A stretch of DNA of 64,000 nucleotides, taken from contig JAHBUW010000009.1 of assembly GCA_019637875.1 (NCBI GenBank), positions 117,183 through 181,182 of the forward strand. The letters are read 5' to 3'. Of this stretch, positions 33,480-41,791 are shown piece after piece. The translations under genes and the position numbers were made by a program. Within the stretch, counting starts at the first letter, position 1. Each line of letters opens with the position of its first letter. This stretch comes from Pseudobdellovibrionaceae bacterium. GTDB lineage: Bacteria > Bdellovibrionota > Bdellovibrionia > Bdellovibrionales > Bdellovibrionaceae. Under the pieces are notes generated by a model. It did not search any database. It was not told the origin of the DNA and was given only the letters and a program-made list of their open reading frames with translations.

Positions 33480-34457
33480 ATGATGTTTTGGAAGACCTTC
33501 GCCGTCGTCTTGAGTCTGACCCCTTCCGCATTCGCGAGCTCTTACATCATGGCCGCGCAAGCGCCCAAAGCCGAACGCACGCGACACCAAAACGCCATCG
33601 ACTCCACGATCCCCGTCCACTTCCCGAAACAAAAATGCACCGGCGTTTTCGTCGGCCGCACGGGCGAGCTGCTGACCAACCTGCACTGCGTGGAGCCCTG
33701 CCTGCAGGAAACGCCCGCAACGCTCCAGACCGAAAAGCTCACGGACAGCGAGGTTCGCCTCATGCGTCCCACGAAGGAAGCGATCGGGCACCGCTGCCCG
33801 CTTCGTTTTGGCAAAAAGCTCGCTGACGGCAATGCCGAGATCCTGGCGATCTTCGGCCCCGGCTGGATCGAGCCGCGCGAAGCGCTGACCTTGATGGCCC
33901 TGTTCGCGCCCGAACAGGTCACGGAATTGATGTCGAACGGTTTCGAAGGGCGCGGCGATCTCGTGCTGGTGCGCCTGCGGACCGCCGCCACCGCCGCCGC
34001 GAACCAGGACGCGCGGATGACGTCCCCGGCATGCGCGGAGCTTTCCGAGGACCAACGCGATCCCGTCCCGAACGTCCTGGGACTGGCGTACCCGCTGCTC
34101 GCGCGCAAGACGGACAATCCTTTCGCGCCGCTTTTGACTTTGGGCACGACGCTGATGTGGACCCGCGGTGAGATGACCGCCGACGCAAACACTTACGATA
34201 AAAACGCCGAGATCGGCGAAGCGAAAGACGCGCTCAAGTGGATGTTCCCCGGCGGAACTCTGATGAGTTCCATCGACGGGGAAAAGGGCGCGAGCGGCTC
34301 CCCGGTTTTCGACGAGCTCGACCGGGTCGTGGCCATCGTGCGCTCCACCTGGAAAGCCGAAGGCACGAACTACATTCCCTGGCGGACCCAAGCCGTGGAT
34401 CTGCGGGTGCATCGTTCCGCGATCACCCAAGCCTTGGGCGCGAACGCCTGCCGCTAA
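33480..34457 (+). CDS. Trypsin-like serine protease, exported
   Basis: A 325-residue protein with a signal peptide (FAVVLSLTPSAFA). The chymotrypsin-fold triad can be placed: His69 in LLTNLHCVE, Asp160 in GRGDLVLVRL, and Ser272 in KGASGSPVFDE (GxSG). Cys residues in KQKC, HC and PC could form disulfides. It resembles periplasmic or secreted trypsin-like peptidases and lacks a PDZ domain. It converges with the GDT1 transporter gene, overlapping by four bases. Confidence 0.87.
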   Translation: MMFWKTFAVVLSLTPSAFASSYIMAAQAPKAERTRHQNAIDSTIPVHFPKQKCTGVFVGRTGELLTNLHCVEPCLQETPATLQTEKLTDSEVRLMRPTKEAIGHRCPLRFGKKLADGNAEILAIFGPGWIEPREALTLMALFAPEQVTELMSNGFEGRGDLVLVRLRTAATAAANQDARMTSPACAELSEDQRDPVPNVLGLAYPLLARKTDNPFAPLLTLGTTLMWTRGEMTADANTYDKNAEIGEAKDALKWMFPGGTLMSSIDGEKGASGSPVFDELDRVVAIVRSTWKAEGTNYIPWRTQAVDLRVHRSAITQALGANACR

Positions 34458-35023
34458 ACAGACGCGGCCAGTAGAATCCAGATCGCGTAGCTCACGAACA
34501 TCAAGGCCGCAAAGCGGTGGATCCACTTCATCGGAATCACGCGCGTGACACGCTCACCGAAAATGACGGCCAACCCGTCCGCGACGAGCATCCCGGCCGT
34601 GGTGCCGATCGTGACCCAGAACCAGCTTTGGGTTTGCGCCGCAAGGGCGACCGTGGAGAGTTGGGTTTTGTCACCCATCTCGGCCAAAAAGAAAACCACG
34701 AGGGTCGTCAGAAATGCGCCGTACTTGGCCGAAACTTCGCCATCGTCCTCTTTGTCGGGAATCAGCACCCAAATCGCGAACCCCAAAAAGGCGGCGGCCA
34801 GAACCCACGCCATCGTCTGTGGCGAAATCTGATTGCTGATCCACACGCCGACGCTTGCGGCCAGCAAGTGGTTCAGAATCGTCGCGACCAGAATGCCCAT
34901 CATGACGGGAACCGGGCGCTTGAATCGCGTCGCCAAGACGAATGCCAAGAGCTGGGTTTTGTCGCCCATCTCGGTGATCAGAATCGTGATAAAACCTTGA
35001 AGTAAAATTTCGAGTGCGCCCAC
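34454..35023 (-). CDS. GDT1/TMEM165-family (UPF0016) metal ion transporter
   Basis: A 189-residue protein with six membrane helices in two halves, each carrying the family motif E-x-G-D-K-T/S: EMGDKTQLLAFVLATRF near residue 18 and EMGDKTQLSTVALAAQT near 114. GDT1-family proteins export Mn2+ or Ca2+ in exchange for protons. A manganese role is supported by the yybP-ykoY-type leader directly upstream. A short acidic loop (PDKEDDGEVSAKYG) joins the halves. Confidence 0.93.
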   Translation of the reverse strand: MGALEILLQGFITILITEMGDKTQLLAFVLATRFKRPVPVMMGILVATILNHLLAASVGVWISNQISPQTMAWVLAAAFLGFAIWVLIPDKEDDGEVSAKYGAFLTTLVVFFLAEMGDKTQLSTVALAAQTQSWFWVTIGTTAGMLVADGLAVIFGERVTRVIPMKWIHRFAALMFVSYAIWILLAASV

Positions 35024-35139
35024 GGACTTTCTCTTTCGCTAAAGCTCGGATCGGACGCTTCGATTTTGAAGGAAGGGCGGGAGCCCGAATTCAAACGCGA
35101 AACGACACGGTCCAAACAAATTGAACTCATGTCAGTCTC

Positions 35140-35270
35140 GCGGAGGTTCCGTTGGAACCTTGTGGCGGCCGGGGGTTATGCCCAGTATGTCGACCGTCAC
35201 TCCGTGGATTCAGGGACCCACGATTCGCTACTCCCTAACAATTCCAGGTGTAAACCAGTTGAGAGACCCC
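35140..35270 (-). promoter_or_regulatory. yybP-ykoY-type (manganese) riboswitch candidate
   Basis: In the minus-strand leader of the GDT1-type transporter, AGGGAGTAGC (35236 to 35227) and GTCGACATACT (35194 to 35184) match the two conserved loop elements of the yybP-ykoY aptamer (GGGGAGUAG and GUCAACAUACU). They lie about 32 bases apart with possible pairing segments between. A stable GGTTCC/GGAACC hairpin (35145-35159) follows and could belong to the expression platform. The aptamer senses Mn2+ and typically controls UPF0016 or MntP efflux genes. The boundaries given are approximate. Confidence 0.78.
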
Positions 35271-35272
35271 CG

Positions 35273-36073
35273 TCAAGGGATCGGTTGGTGATTGGACCAC
35301 GGCGGAAAGTCGCCCAGATCGTATTCCGGGTTACGCCCCAAATCCAAAACGCGATTCCACTCTTCGATCATGAAGAAGTTCTCGTCCATGATCGCGCGAC
35401 GGGCTTGGCTGCCCGCTTTGTAATCGCAGAGTGAATCGGGATCGTAGCTATGCGACGAACAAATCGAAACGTCCACCGCGCTGTCCATTTGGCGAACCCA
35501 CTCCGCGACGGGCAAGGGTTTGTACTGATCCATCGACGGATCGAGGACGAAAACGTCGTTCCCCACGCGCACGACCGGGGCCACGTGATACCACCACGTC
35601 ACCAGCCCATCGGGGTGGAAGTCCGTGCGCACTTGCAGATTTCCGAAGACGAAAATCTTGCCCGGTTTGGTGAGGCCCAGATTTCCGGCCTCCTCGTTCA
35701 TCAACTCCGCACGCGCGAAACAGCCGTTGTCGGGGAACAGCCAGGTCAGGCGACGCGCGCGGCCCTTACCGTCTTTCAAGATTCTTTTATCGCGCACGTT
35801 TTGGAAAAGCTTCGCCAGGTCCGCTTCGGAAATTTCCGGAACGCGGGTCCAATCGGTGTTGCGATAAGATTGACGGACGTTGTACACGCTCGCGTTCGCG
35901 TGTCCCGTGTATTGGCTGAAGACTTCGTGATGAAGCGCCATCTCTTGAAAGCTGGTCGCCTTCGGGCGCACGGGTGAAAGCCCGCTGGGACCGACGAGCG
36001 CATCTTCGATGCGCAACGCGTGGGTCGTGAAACTCAAACTGGATGCAATCAGGAAAGCGACGAAACGACCCAT
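35273..36073 (-). CDS. Secreted protein-glutaminase-like (protein deamidase) enzyme
   Basis: A 266-residue protein with a signal peptide (FVAFLIASSLSFTTHA). The later half has a Cys-His-Asp arrangement like protein-glutamine glutaminases: Cys118 in PDNGCFARAELM, His163 in TWWYHVAPVVRV, and Asp178 in VLDPSMDQYKP. Enzymes of this fold deamidate glutamine side chains in folded proteins. The first 100 residues may be a propeptide or inhibitory part. A predator-type bacterium could use such an enzyme on prey proteins, which is inference. The ankyrin lipoprotein follows, with a strong inverted repeat between them. Confidence 0.78.
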   Translation of the reverse strand: MGRFVAFLIASSLSFTTHALRIEDALVGPSGLSPVRPKATSFQEMALHHEVFSQYTGHANASVYNVRQSYRNTDWTRVPEISEADLAKLFQNVRDKRILKDGKGRARRLTWLFPDNGCFARAELMNEEAGNLGLTKPGKIFVFGNLQVRTDFHPDGLVTWWYHVAPVVRVGNDVFVLDPSMDQYKPLPVAEWVRQMDSAVDVSICSSHSYDPDSLCDYKAGSQARRAIMDENFFMIEEWNRVLDLGRNPEYDLGDFPPWSNHQPIP

Positions 36074-36135
36074 TTTTCCCCCTCGAAAAAAGTGGTCTCT
36101 TTGCGAAGGGAGTTAAACCGAAGGGCGGATTCAGC

Positions 36136-36169
36136 GTCAAAACCGAAGTGGTTCGTTTTCGGTTTTGAC
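36136..36169. repeat. Perfect 12-bp inverted repeat
   Basis: GTCAAAACCGAA at 36136-36147 is repeated inverted as TTCGGTTTTGAC at 36158-36169, with a 10-base loop. It ends at the stop codon of the ankyrin gene and lies upstream of the glutaminase-like start. There is no T tract, so it could be a terminator-like stem or a protein-binding dyad. Confidence 0.6.
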
Positions 36170-36927
36170 TAAGGGCGACATCGCGCTTCCTTATGGAGCT
36201 CATTGCGGGCGCAAAGCACACGGGTCATTTGGGGGAGTTGCAGACGGCCCGCCAACGTCCAGGCGCTGATTCCGGCGGCATCGGCCACGCGCGGATCGGC
36301 GCCCGCCTTCATCAAGATCTCCGCGACCGGTGTATTCATGTCCTCCACGGCGAGATAGAGGGGCGTCCGGCCCGCTTTATCGCGGAGGTCCACCCGCGCG
36401 CCCGCCGCCGCAAGCGCCGCCACGAGGCGCGGCTCACCTTTACTGGCCGCGAAATGCAGAGCGGTCCAACCGTTCGCGTCCACGAAGTCGACCTGCGCCT
36501 TCGCGTCCAGCAACATCGTCAGCGGACCGGTCCGGGTCTTCTGCGCGGCGATCATCAAAGGCGTTACCCCTGCGGCATCCACGGGATCCATCGAGCCACC
36601 CGCCGCATACAATTTCGAAATCGCGCGTAAGGCGTCCCCGGTCACCGCCATGTGCAGCGCCGTTTGCCCATCACGGTCCTGGGCCCCGACACTCGCGCCG
36701 TTTTGCAAAAGCCATTCGACGACTTCGGCGCGATCGCGGAAGCTCGCGGTCATCAGCGCGGTCAATCCATCGTCGTTGCGCGAGTCGACCGGCGTCCCGC
36801 GCGCGACGGCCTCACGGACGGCCTCGACATCCCCCGCCGCCGCCGCAAGAAGAAGTTCCGCCTCCGGTTTCGGTGCGAGGGTCGCGCATCCCCCCAAAAA
36901 AAGAACGAGCCAGACGAATTTTCGCAT
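36169..36927 (-). CDS. Ankyrin-repeat lipoprotein
   Basis: A 252-residue protein starting at 36927, chosen because it gives a compact lipobox signal (LVLFLGGC). Six or so ankyrin repeats follow, each with the D-G-x-T-A-L-x-x-A pattern: DDGLTALMTASFRDRAEVVEWLL, RDGQTALHMAVTGD, AAGVTPLMIAAQKT, NGWTALHFAASKGEPRLV and KAGRTPLYLAVEDMN. Ankyrin repeats mediate protein binding, here probably at the periplasmic face of a membrane. The upstream frame extends to 37041 but has no ribosome site. The binding partner is unknown. Confidence 0.85.
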   Translation of the reverse strand: MRKFVWLVLFLGGCATLAPKPEAELLLAAAAGDVEAVREAVARGTPVDSRNDDGLTALMTASFRDRAEVVEWLLQNGASVGAQDRDGQTALHMAVTGDALRAISKLYAAGGSMDPVDAAGVTPLMIAAQKTRTGPLTMLLDAKAQVDFVDANGWTALHFAASKGEPRLVAALAAAGARVDLRDKAGRTPLYLAVEDMNTPVAEILMKAGADPRVADAAGISAWTLAGRLQLPQMTRVLCARNELHKEARCRP

Positions 36928-37016
36928 GGTGGAATTCTGCGCCATCTTGGGGGATGTGGCTACCAATCTTGACGTTGCCGCGAACCGACGCGAGAGTCGC
37001 AAGAGGGGGTAAGCGC

Positions 37017-37970
37017 ATGCAACGCCGAACCAAAATTTCAACAGCCGCGGCGAACGGAGAGTTTCTTTGGGTCGACGTCGTTTCGCCCACCGTCGAAGAA
37101 GTCACCGCGCTGGCGGAGGAGTTCCGCTTGCACCCCACGTCCGTACAGGACTGTTTGGACCCGGAGCACTTACCCAAGTACGAGAAGATCGGCGAGATCA
37201 ATTTCCTGATCGTGCGGACTTTCGACGAACATTGCGGCGAAGAGTGCGACGAGGTTCAGGAGCTCACGCGGAAGATCGCCGTTTTCTACACTCCGCATTT
37301 TCTTTTGACCGTGCACCGCACGGATCAGGGCTTCGTCGAAAATATGCGCGAAAAGTGGGGCGCGGTCGGCGCCCGCAGCGAAGGTGAGGTTTTACCCGCG
37401 CTGCTTTACGAAATTCTGCTCGGGACGCTTGTTTCTTACGAGGCGCCCATCGACGCCGCGCTGAACGATCTCGAAAAGTTAGAGATGAGCGTTTTCGGCA
37501 CGCGCGGCAGTCAGCCCTTCCACATCGAGAACGGCTACTATCTGCGCCGACGGGCGGCCGCGTTCAAACGCATCATCCGCATGACTTTCGACGTTCTGCC
37601 GAAGGTCGCGGCGACCATGGACAAGGTCCCCACCAAATACCAAGACCTGAAAGATGAAGTCGATTCGTTGATTTTTTACGCGGATGAGCTTCTCGATAAC
37701 GTGAACACGCTTTTGAATCTGCACATCTCGCTGGCGTCCCAAAAACTCAACGAAGCGACCTACAGCACGGGTGAGGTCGTTCGCGTCCTGACCGTCTTCT
37801 CGGTCTTCGTTTTGCCTTTGAACTTGGTCACGGGAATTTACGGGATGAACTTCAAACATATTCCCGAGCTCGAGTGGGTCGCCGGTTATCCGATGGCGCT
37901 GGGGTTGATGGCCGTGATCGTGATCGCGATTTATGTCTACTTCAACCGGAAGGGTTGGCTGCGGCGCTAG
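37017..37970 (+). CDS. corA: CorA-family magnesium/divalent cation transporter
   Basis: A 317-residue protein with GAGGGGG before the ATG at 37017. The long cytoplasmic N-terminal domain begins with EFLWVDVVSPTVEEV and LHPTSVQDCLDPEHLPKYEKIG. Two C-terminal membrane helices follow, with the selectivity motif Gly276-Met-Asn278 in IYGMNFKHIPE between them. It is a pentameric channel for Mg2+ in this family. The ORF extends far upstream into the ankyrin gene region without coding evidence and was trimmed. Confidence 0.94.
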   Translation: MQRRTKISTAAANGEFLWVDVVSPTVEEVTALAEEFRLHPTSVQDCLDPEHLPKYEKIGEINFLIVRTFDEHCGEECDEVQELTRKIAVFYTPHFLLTVHRTDQGFVENMREKWGAVGARSEGEVLPALLYEILLGTLVSYEAPIDAALNDLEKLEMSVFGTRGSQPFHIENGYYLRRRAAAFKRIIRMTFDVLPKVAATMDKVPTKYQDLKDEVDSLIFYADELLDNVNTLLNLHISLASQKLNEATYSTGEVVRVLTVFSVFVLPLNLVTGIYGMNFKHIPELEWVAGYPMALGLMAVIVIAIYVYFNRKGWLRR

Positions 37971-38090
37971 GCGAAGCCGACGAAGAAGCCGGACCGGCCA
38001 AAGCGCTCCGAGAGCAGGAGGAACATCTTCGGTCGATCCGGCGGGAAAGGGCGAAGTTCAAATCAGACTGCTCTCTGAACTGATCTCGGA

Positions 38091-38119
38091 ATCGGGGGAA
38101 CCCCGAAAGGTCCCCCGAT
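38091..38119. terminator. Hairpin between corA and the small barrel gene
   Basis: ATCGGGGGA pairs with TCCCCCGAT around an 11-base loop, just beyond the stop of the minus-strand barrel gene. No T tract is visible on either strand, so the terminator call is tentative. Confidence 0.45.
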
Positions 38120-38127
38120 GAAAAGAC

Positions 38128-38673
38128 TCAGAAGAAATAACCGCCGGCCAGGTAGAAGCCGCCACCGCCCGCATTGCCCGCGACGATGTTCTGCAAACCC
38201 AAACCGAGGTTGAATCCACCTTTGCTTTGGTAGTCGAAGCCCGCGTTCGCGACGAGCAGAGTTCCCGATGCGCCGACGCCGTTCACGCTCAATCCCCCCT
38301 CGGGTCCCGAGTAGGTGTTCTGCGAGATCGAAAGTCCCGCCGTGGGGCGCATCGCCCAATCGGTGAAGAAGTATTCCGCGCCCAGACCGATGGTCGTCAG
38401 TTTCGCTTCGCTGACGGTCAGATTCTGTCCGTCGAAACCGAAACCGGTCGCCACCGACATTTCACCGTGACCGACGTTCACGCGGATCCGGTCATTCACG
38501 TTGTAAGCGACGTTGAAACCCAAAAGTTGCGGGAAAGGACGACCGATTGCGACGTAAGCTCCCATTTTGTTGTCTTCACGAGCCGACATCACGCTTTCAC
38601 CCGAGACCGCCGCTTCGCTGATCGAAACCATTGCCGTCAGGGCCATAAATGCCATTACCATTTGCTTTTTCAT
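38128..38673 (-). CDS. Small outer-membrane beta-barrel protein
   Basis: A 181-residue protein with a signal peptide (MVMAFMALTAMVSISEAA) and eight or so amphipathic strands (GAYVAIGRPFPQLLGFNVAYNV, IRVNVGHGEMSVATGFGF, LTTIGLGAEYFF, FNLGLGLQNIVAG), ending in Phe (GGFYLAGGYFF), the usual outer-membrane targeting signal. The size fits an eight-strand OmpW/OmpA-like barrel. The function is unknown. It shares a 160-bp divergent region with the regulator at 38834. Confidence 0.78.
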   Translation of the reverse strand: MKKQMVMAFMALTAMVSISEAAVSGESVMSAREDNKMGAYVAIGRPFPQLLGFNVAYNVNDRIRVNVGHGEMSVATGFGFDGQNLTVSEAKLTTIGLGAEYFFTDWAMRPTAGLSISQNTYSGPEGGLSVNGVGASGTLLVANAGFDYQSKGGFNLGLGLQNIVAGNAGGGGFYLAGGYFF

Positions 38674-38779
38674 TGCTGCTCTCCTCTTAAGTTTGTTTCT
38701 GAAGATCCTGTTCTTCAGCGAAGAAGACCTCTTCTTCTGAACTCAAGATACCGAGTGGCTTCCACTTGAAATATAAATT

Positions 38780-38819
38780 CGAATTGCAATTTCGGGGAAA
38801 GAACTATACCTGCGGTATA
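38780..38819. promoter_or_regulatory. Palindromic operator-like region before the TIGR02147-type regulator
   Basis: Overlapping AATTCGAATT/AATTGCAATT palindromes are followed by TATACC-TGC-GGTATA (38805-38819), about 15 bases before the regulator start. The layout would suit an autoregulatory site. Confidence 0.4.
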
Positions 38820-38833
38820 AGAAGCGAGGGATT

Positions 38834-39673
38834 ATGGCGCAAACGACTCCGGTTTTCTACGCCCACACCTGTTATAAGGCCGCGCTCAAAGAGACGGTCA
38901 AAGACCTCAAGAAGAAACGGCCCACGCTGACGCTCGCGAAGATCGCCGAACGCCTGCCCGTACAGGCGACCTTTCTGTCCAAAGCGCTGAACGACGAAAA
39001 GGCGCACCTGAACGAAGACCATCTCTTCAAGATGGGCCAGATGCTGGAGCTTCTGCCGGAAGAAATCGACTACCTTTTCCTGCTGCGCTCACAAGCGGTG
39101 GCCACCAGCCCCGAGCGGCGCGAGTTCCTGCAGAAGCGCATCGAGAAAACGCGCAAAGAAAAAATCCTGAGCGTCGACAGCGAAAACCAAAGTAACGCCC
39201 GGCTCGCCGAAGAAATGTCCTATCTGCTGAACCCCTACTGCATGCTCGTTCACGTCGCGCTTTTCATCGAGGCTTACGAGAAAAATCCGCGCAAATTGAT
39301 GACCCCGCTCGGCCTGACCGAAGCGAAACTCAAAGAGTATCTGCTGACGCTCGAAAAGAACGAATTCCTCGTGCTGGGCAAAGACCCGTTCCAGATCAAA
39401 GAGGTGAAAACCCGCTATCCGCACTACGGCCCGGACCATCCTTTGATGCGGCTCCATCAGCAGGTGGTGAAGACGCATCTGATCCAGCGCCTGGGCTCGA
39501 CGAACGAGGCCGACAAGGAAAGCTTCTTCGTGACCTTCACGGGGGACGACGACACATTCCAGAAAGTCAAAAAAAGATTCCGCGAGTTCATGCAGGACGT
39601 GCAGAAGCTGAGCTTTGACGGGGACTCGCGGCACGTCTTCCAGATGAGTTTCGACTTCGCGAAGTATTTCTAG
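38834..39673 (+). CDS. TIGR02147-type transcription regulator
   Basis: A 279-residue protein typical of the TIGR02147 family, which is expanded in Bdellovibrionota and relatives. An N-terminal helix-turn-helix (KKRPTLTLAKIAERLPVQATFLSKALNDEKAHLNEDHLFKMGQML) precedes a family middle part (LLPEEIDYLFLLRSQAV) and a C-terminal DUF4423-like domain (YCMLVHVALFIEAY, LMRLHQQVVKTHLIQRL, FVTFTGDDDTFQKVKKRFREFMQDV). It likely senses an unknown signal and represses or activates the divergent barrel gene or itself; palindromes upstream fit this. Confidence 0.85.
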   Translation: MAQTTPVFYAHTCYKAALKETVKDLKKKRPTLTLAKIAERLPVQATFLSKALNDEKAHLNEDHLFKMGQMLELLPEEIDYLFLLRSQAVATSPERREFLQKRIEKTRKEKILSVDSENQSNARLAEEMSYLLNPYCMLVHVALFIEAYEKNPRKLMTPLGLTEAKLKEYLLTLEKNEFLVLGKDPFQIKEVKTRYPHYGPDHPLMRLHQQVVKTHLIQRLGSTNEADKESFFVTFTGDDDTFQKVKKRFREFMQDVQKLSFDGDSRHVFQMSFDFAKYF

Positions 39674-39758
39674 AACAAGGCGGCGCGGCGGCGATTGATT
39701 CGGGCGCCGCCCTTCAGGAGAACGGGGGCGTTCACTTTTCACCCACCGGAGGTCCTCC

Positions 39759-41168
39759 GTGATCCGCACTCTCGTCGCCGCATTGGCCTTGCCTCTTTTG
39801 CTCCTCGGTTGTTCGAATTCCGGCTCCTCGGGCCCCGCGCGTCCCGCGGCCAGCCCCGAAATGACCAAACAAGCCACGCACGCGCTCAGCTCCGTACAAA
39901 AGCTGTTCGAGATCAAGTCTTCGTCGTCGAAGACCTCGCCCCGCCCTTCCCCCCGCCACATCGCGTGGATGGCGCTGGATCCGATCTTCCCGCCCGGCAC
40001 CGGCAACGACACGACTCCCGGCTCGACTCCCGGGACTTCCAAGCCGGCGAGCCCCGACAAAATCCGTTTGAACGCGGACAACTCGGCCCGCAACATCGAA
40101 AAAGTTTTGAGCCCGAACGATTGCGTCTTCGACCTGCCGATCGACAAAGACCCGGGCACCAGCGCTCCCCCGGCAAACGGCGCCCCCAGCATGGACGTCG
40201 ACATCAAAGATATGCGCGCCTCGATCAGCGGACCGAACTGCCCGCTCGAAGCTTTGATCGAAATCAAAGGCGGCAAGGTCGGCAACAACATCCAGGCCAC
40301 GATTCTGATGAACCTGACCGCGAAGACCCCCGCGATGCAACAAGAGCTGCGCGCGAAGACGATCAGTCTGCGCGGCACTATCTCGGGCACCATCGTCCAA
40401 GGAAATGACCAATCGGTCGCGGCCGATGTTCGCGGGACTCTGGGCGGACAAGGTGAACTGCTGACCGGCGAGGTCTTCAGCACCGCCATCAACTACGGCA
40501 TGAAGATGAATATGACCATGCCCGACGAAAACTCGATGCCCACGCCCCCGAACAACGGCGGCACCGGCTTCGGTCCTTTGCCGCTCGATTTCTTCAACAT
40601 GGAGATGTCGCAATCGCAGCGCTACGACTTCGGCGACTCGGCGACGACGCTCGCGATGTCGGCTTCGATGAAAGGCTTCTCGGAGTTCAAAGAAAGCTAC
40701 TCGATCAACGGCCGCAACGCGACCCGCGCCGAATTCGAAGAGTACGCCTCGCAAATCGCCCTGCCCGGAATGCAAGAGCCCGGTCCCGGTCAAGATTCGA
40801 CCCCCATCGGCCCCGGTCCCGGCGGCGATCGCCCCGTGATGTGCACACTGACCGCTTACGATGCGCGCGAGACCTCGCTCCGCTCGCTGGAGGACGCGAT
40901 CCACAGCGGCACCGCGATCCGTGGCTTCCCGCTGCAAACCCTGCGCAGCTGTAAAGACAACGTCACCACCGAATTCAAAGATCCCACGATCGGCCAAGTG
41001 CGCATGTCCGTGCAACATTCGTTCGATTACGTCATCGGCGCCGTCAGCGTGAACGGACGTCCCCACGACCTATACCTTCCCCGCGACTACGAATCGAAAA
41101 TCGCGGGCGAGAACGCCGGCGTGACCATGCTCTTCCAGTGCCAACCGGTGGTGCAATGCGGTCCTTGA
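39759..41168 (+). CDS. Large lipoprotein of unknown function
   Basis: A 469-residue lipoprotein (LLLLGC, Cys18) starting at GTG 39759 after CCGGAGG. It has a low-complexity Ser/Pro/Thr linker (residues 60-100), then a beta-rich domain (VGNNIQATILMNLTAKT, ISLRGTISGTIVQGNDQSVAADVRGTLGGQGELLTGEV), another Gly/Pro linker (GMQEPGPGQDSTPIGPGPGG) and a final domain with Cys (MCTLTAYDARE, RSCKDNVTT, CQPVVQC). It is not recognised. Thirteen bases of its end overlap the next gene, and the metzincin follows, so the trio is probably one operon. Confidence 0.72.
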   Translation: MIRTLVAALALPLLLLGCSNSGSSGPARPAASPEMTKQATHALSSVQKLFEIKSSSSKTSPRPSPRHIAWMALDPIFPPGTGNDTTPGSTPGTSKPASPDKIRLNADNSARNIEKVLSPNDCVFDLPIDKDPGTSAPPANGAPSMDVDIKDMRASISGPNCPLEALIEIKGGKVGNNIQATILMNLTAKTPAMQQELRAKTISLRGTISGTIVQGNDQSVAADVRGTLGGQGELLTGEVFSTAINYGMKMNMTMPDENSMPTPPNNGGTGFGPLPLDFFNMEMSQSQRYDFGDSATTLAMSASMKGFSEFKESYSINGRNATRAEFEEYASQIALPGMQEPGPGQDSTPIGPGPGGDRPVMCTLTAYDARETSLRSLEDAIHSGTAIRGFPLQTLRSCKDNVTTEFKDPTIGQVRMSVQHSFDYVIGAVSVNGRPHDLYLPRDYESKIAGENAGVTMLFQCQPVVQCGP

Positions 41169-41791
41169 TCGCGCTGCTTTTCCTTTTCGCCTTTATCCCC
41201 GCGCAAGCGATCGAAATCATCGATCCGCGTGGGGAGCTGGAGCGGCTGAATGACCGCTTAGGACGCCCGACCTGGGAGTCCGCCATTCGCTGCGGGGAGC
41301 GCGTCGGTTTTTCCCGCAGCGTCCTTCGCTGTGAAGCCAAGTGCTCGGCCCATATGTGCGTGGACACTTGCACGGACGCGCCGCCCGAGGCGCGCGTCTT
41401 CGACCTTGCCGTCGAGGACTGCACCGAGGACTCCGCGGCGATTTACGGCACCAATAACTTCGCCGCCGAATTCACCCGCGCGGATTTCGAACGCTCGGGC
41501 AGCTGGCTCGTTCCGCTGCTGCAAAATTTCGAACACTTTCGTCGTCCCGTCACCAGCATCGAAATCCAGTCGGTTTTTCACCGCACGGTTTCGCTGATCG
41601 AAAACGGTCAGCTGCGCCAAGAGTCCGGCGTGTCCGTCAATATCGACGTCCGCACGAGCGCAAGCTCCATGGGACAACTGTACCAGATCGTCTTTCTTCG
41701 CCGCCCCACGCTTCTGGAAAGCCTTGTCTACGTCGGCGACATGCACACGGATTTTTACCTGAAGAAAAAAGGAGTCGCCGGTGTTCGCTAG
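41156..41791 (+). CDS. Cys-rich exported protein of unknown function
   Basis: A 211-residue protein with a short signal peptide (LIALLFLFAFIPAQA). Its N-terminal third is dense in Cys (AIRC, RCEAKCSAHMCVDTC, EDC), implying a disulfide-rich domain. The rest is beta-rich (VTSIEIQSVFHRTVSLI, VSVNIDVRTSASSMGQLYQIVFLRRP). It is coupled to both neighbours: overlaps of 13 bases with the lipoprotein and 11 with the metzincin gene. A role as a chaperone, inhibitor or partner of the protease is inferred only from coupling. Confidence 0.72.
   Translation: MRSLIALLFLFAFIPAQAIEIIDPRGELERLNDRLGRPTWESAIRCGERVGFSRSVLRCEAKCSAHMCVDTCTDAPPEARVFDLAVEDCTEDSAAIYGTNNFAAEFTRADFERSGSWLVPLLQNFEHFRRPVTSIEIQSVFHRTVSLIENGQLRQESGVSVNIDVRTSASSMGQLYQIVFLRRPTLLESLVYVGDMHTDFYLKKKGVAGVR

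Noticed and set aside
36330..37016. Upstream extension of the CorA frame
   Set aside because: It runs antisense through the ankyrin gene with Arg/Pro-rich low-quality protein; CorA homology and the ribosome site begin at 37017.
39674..39715. GC-rich inverted repeat after the regulator at 38834
   Set aside because: The pairing is long but consists of simple GGC repeats without a T tract, so no terminator is called.
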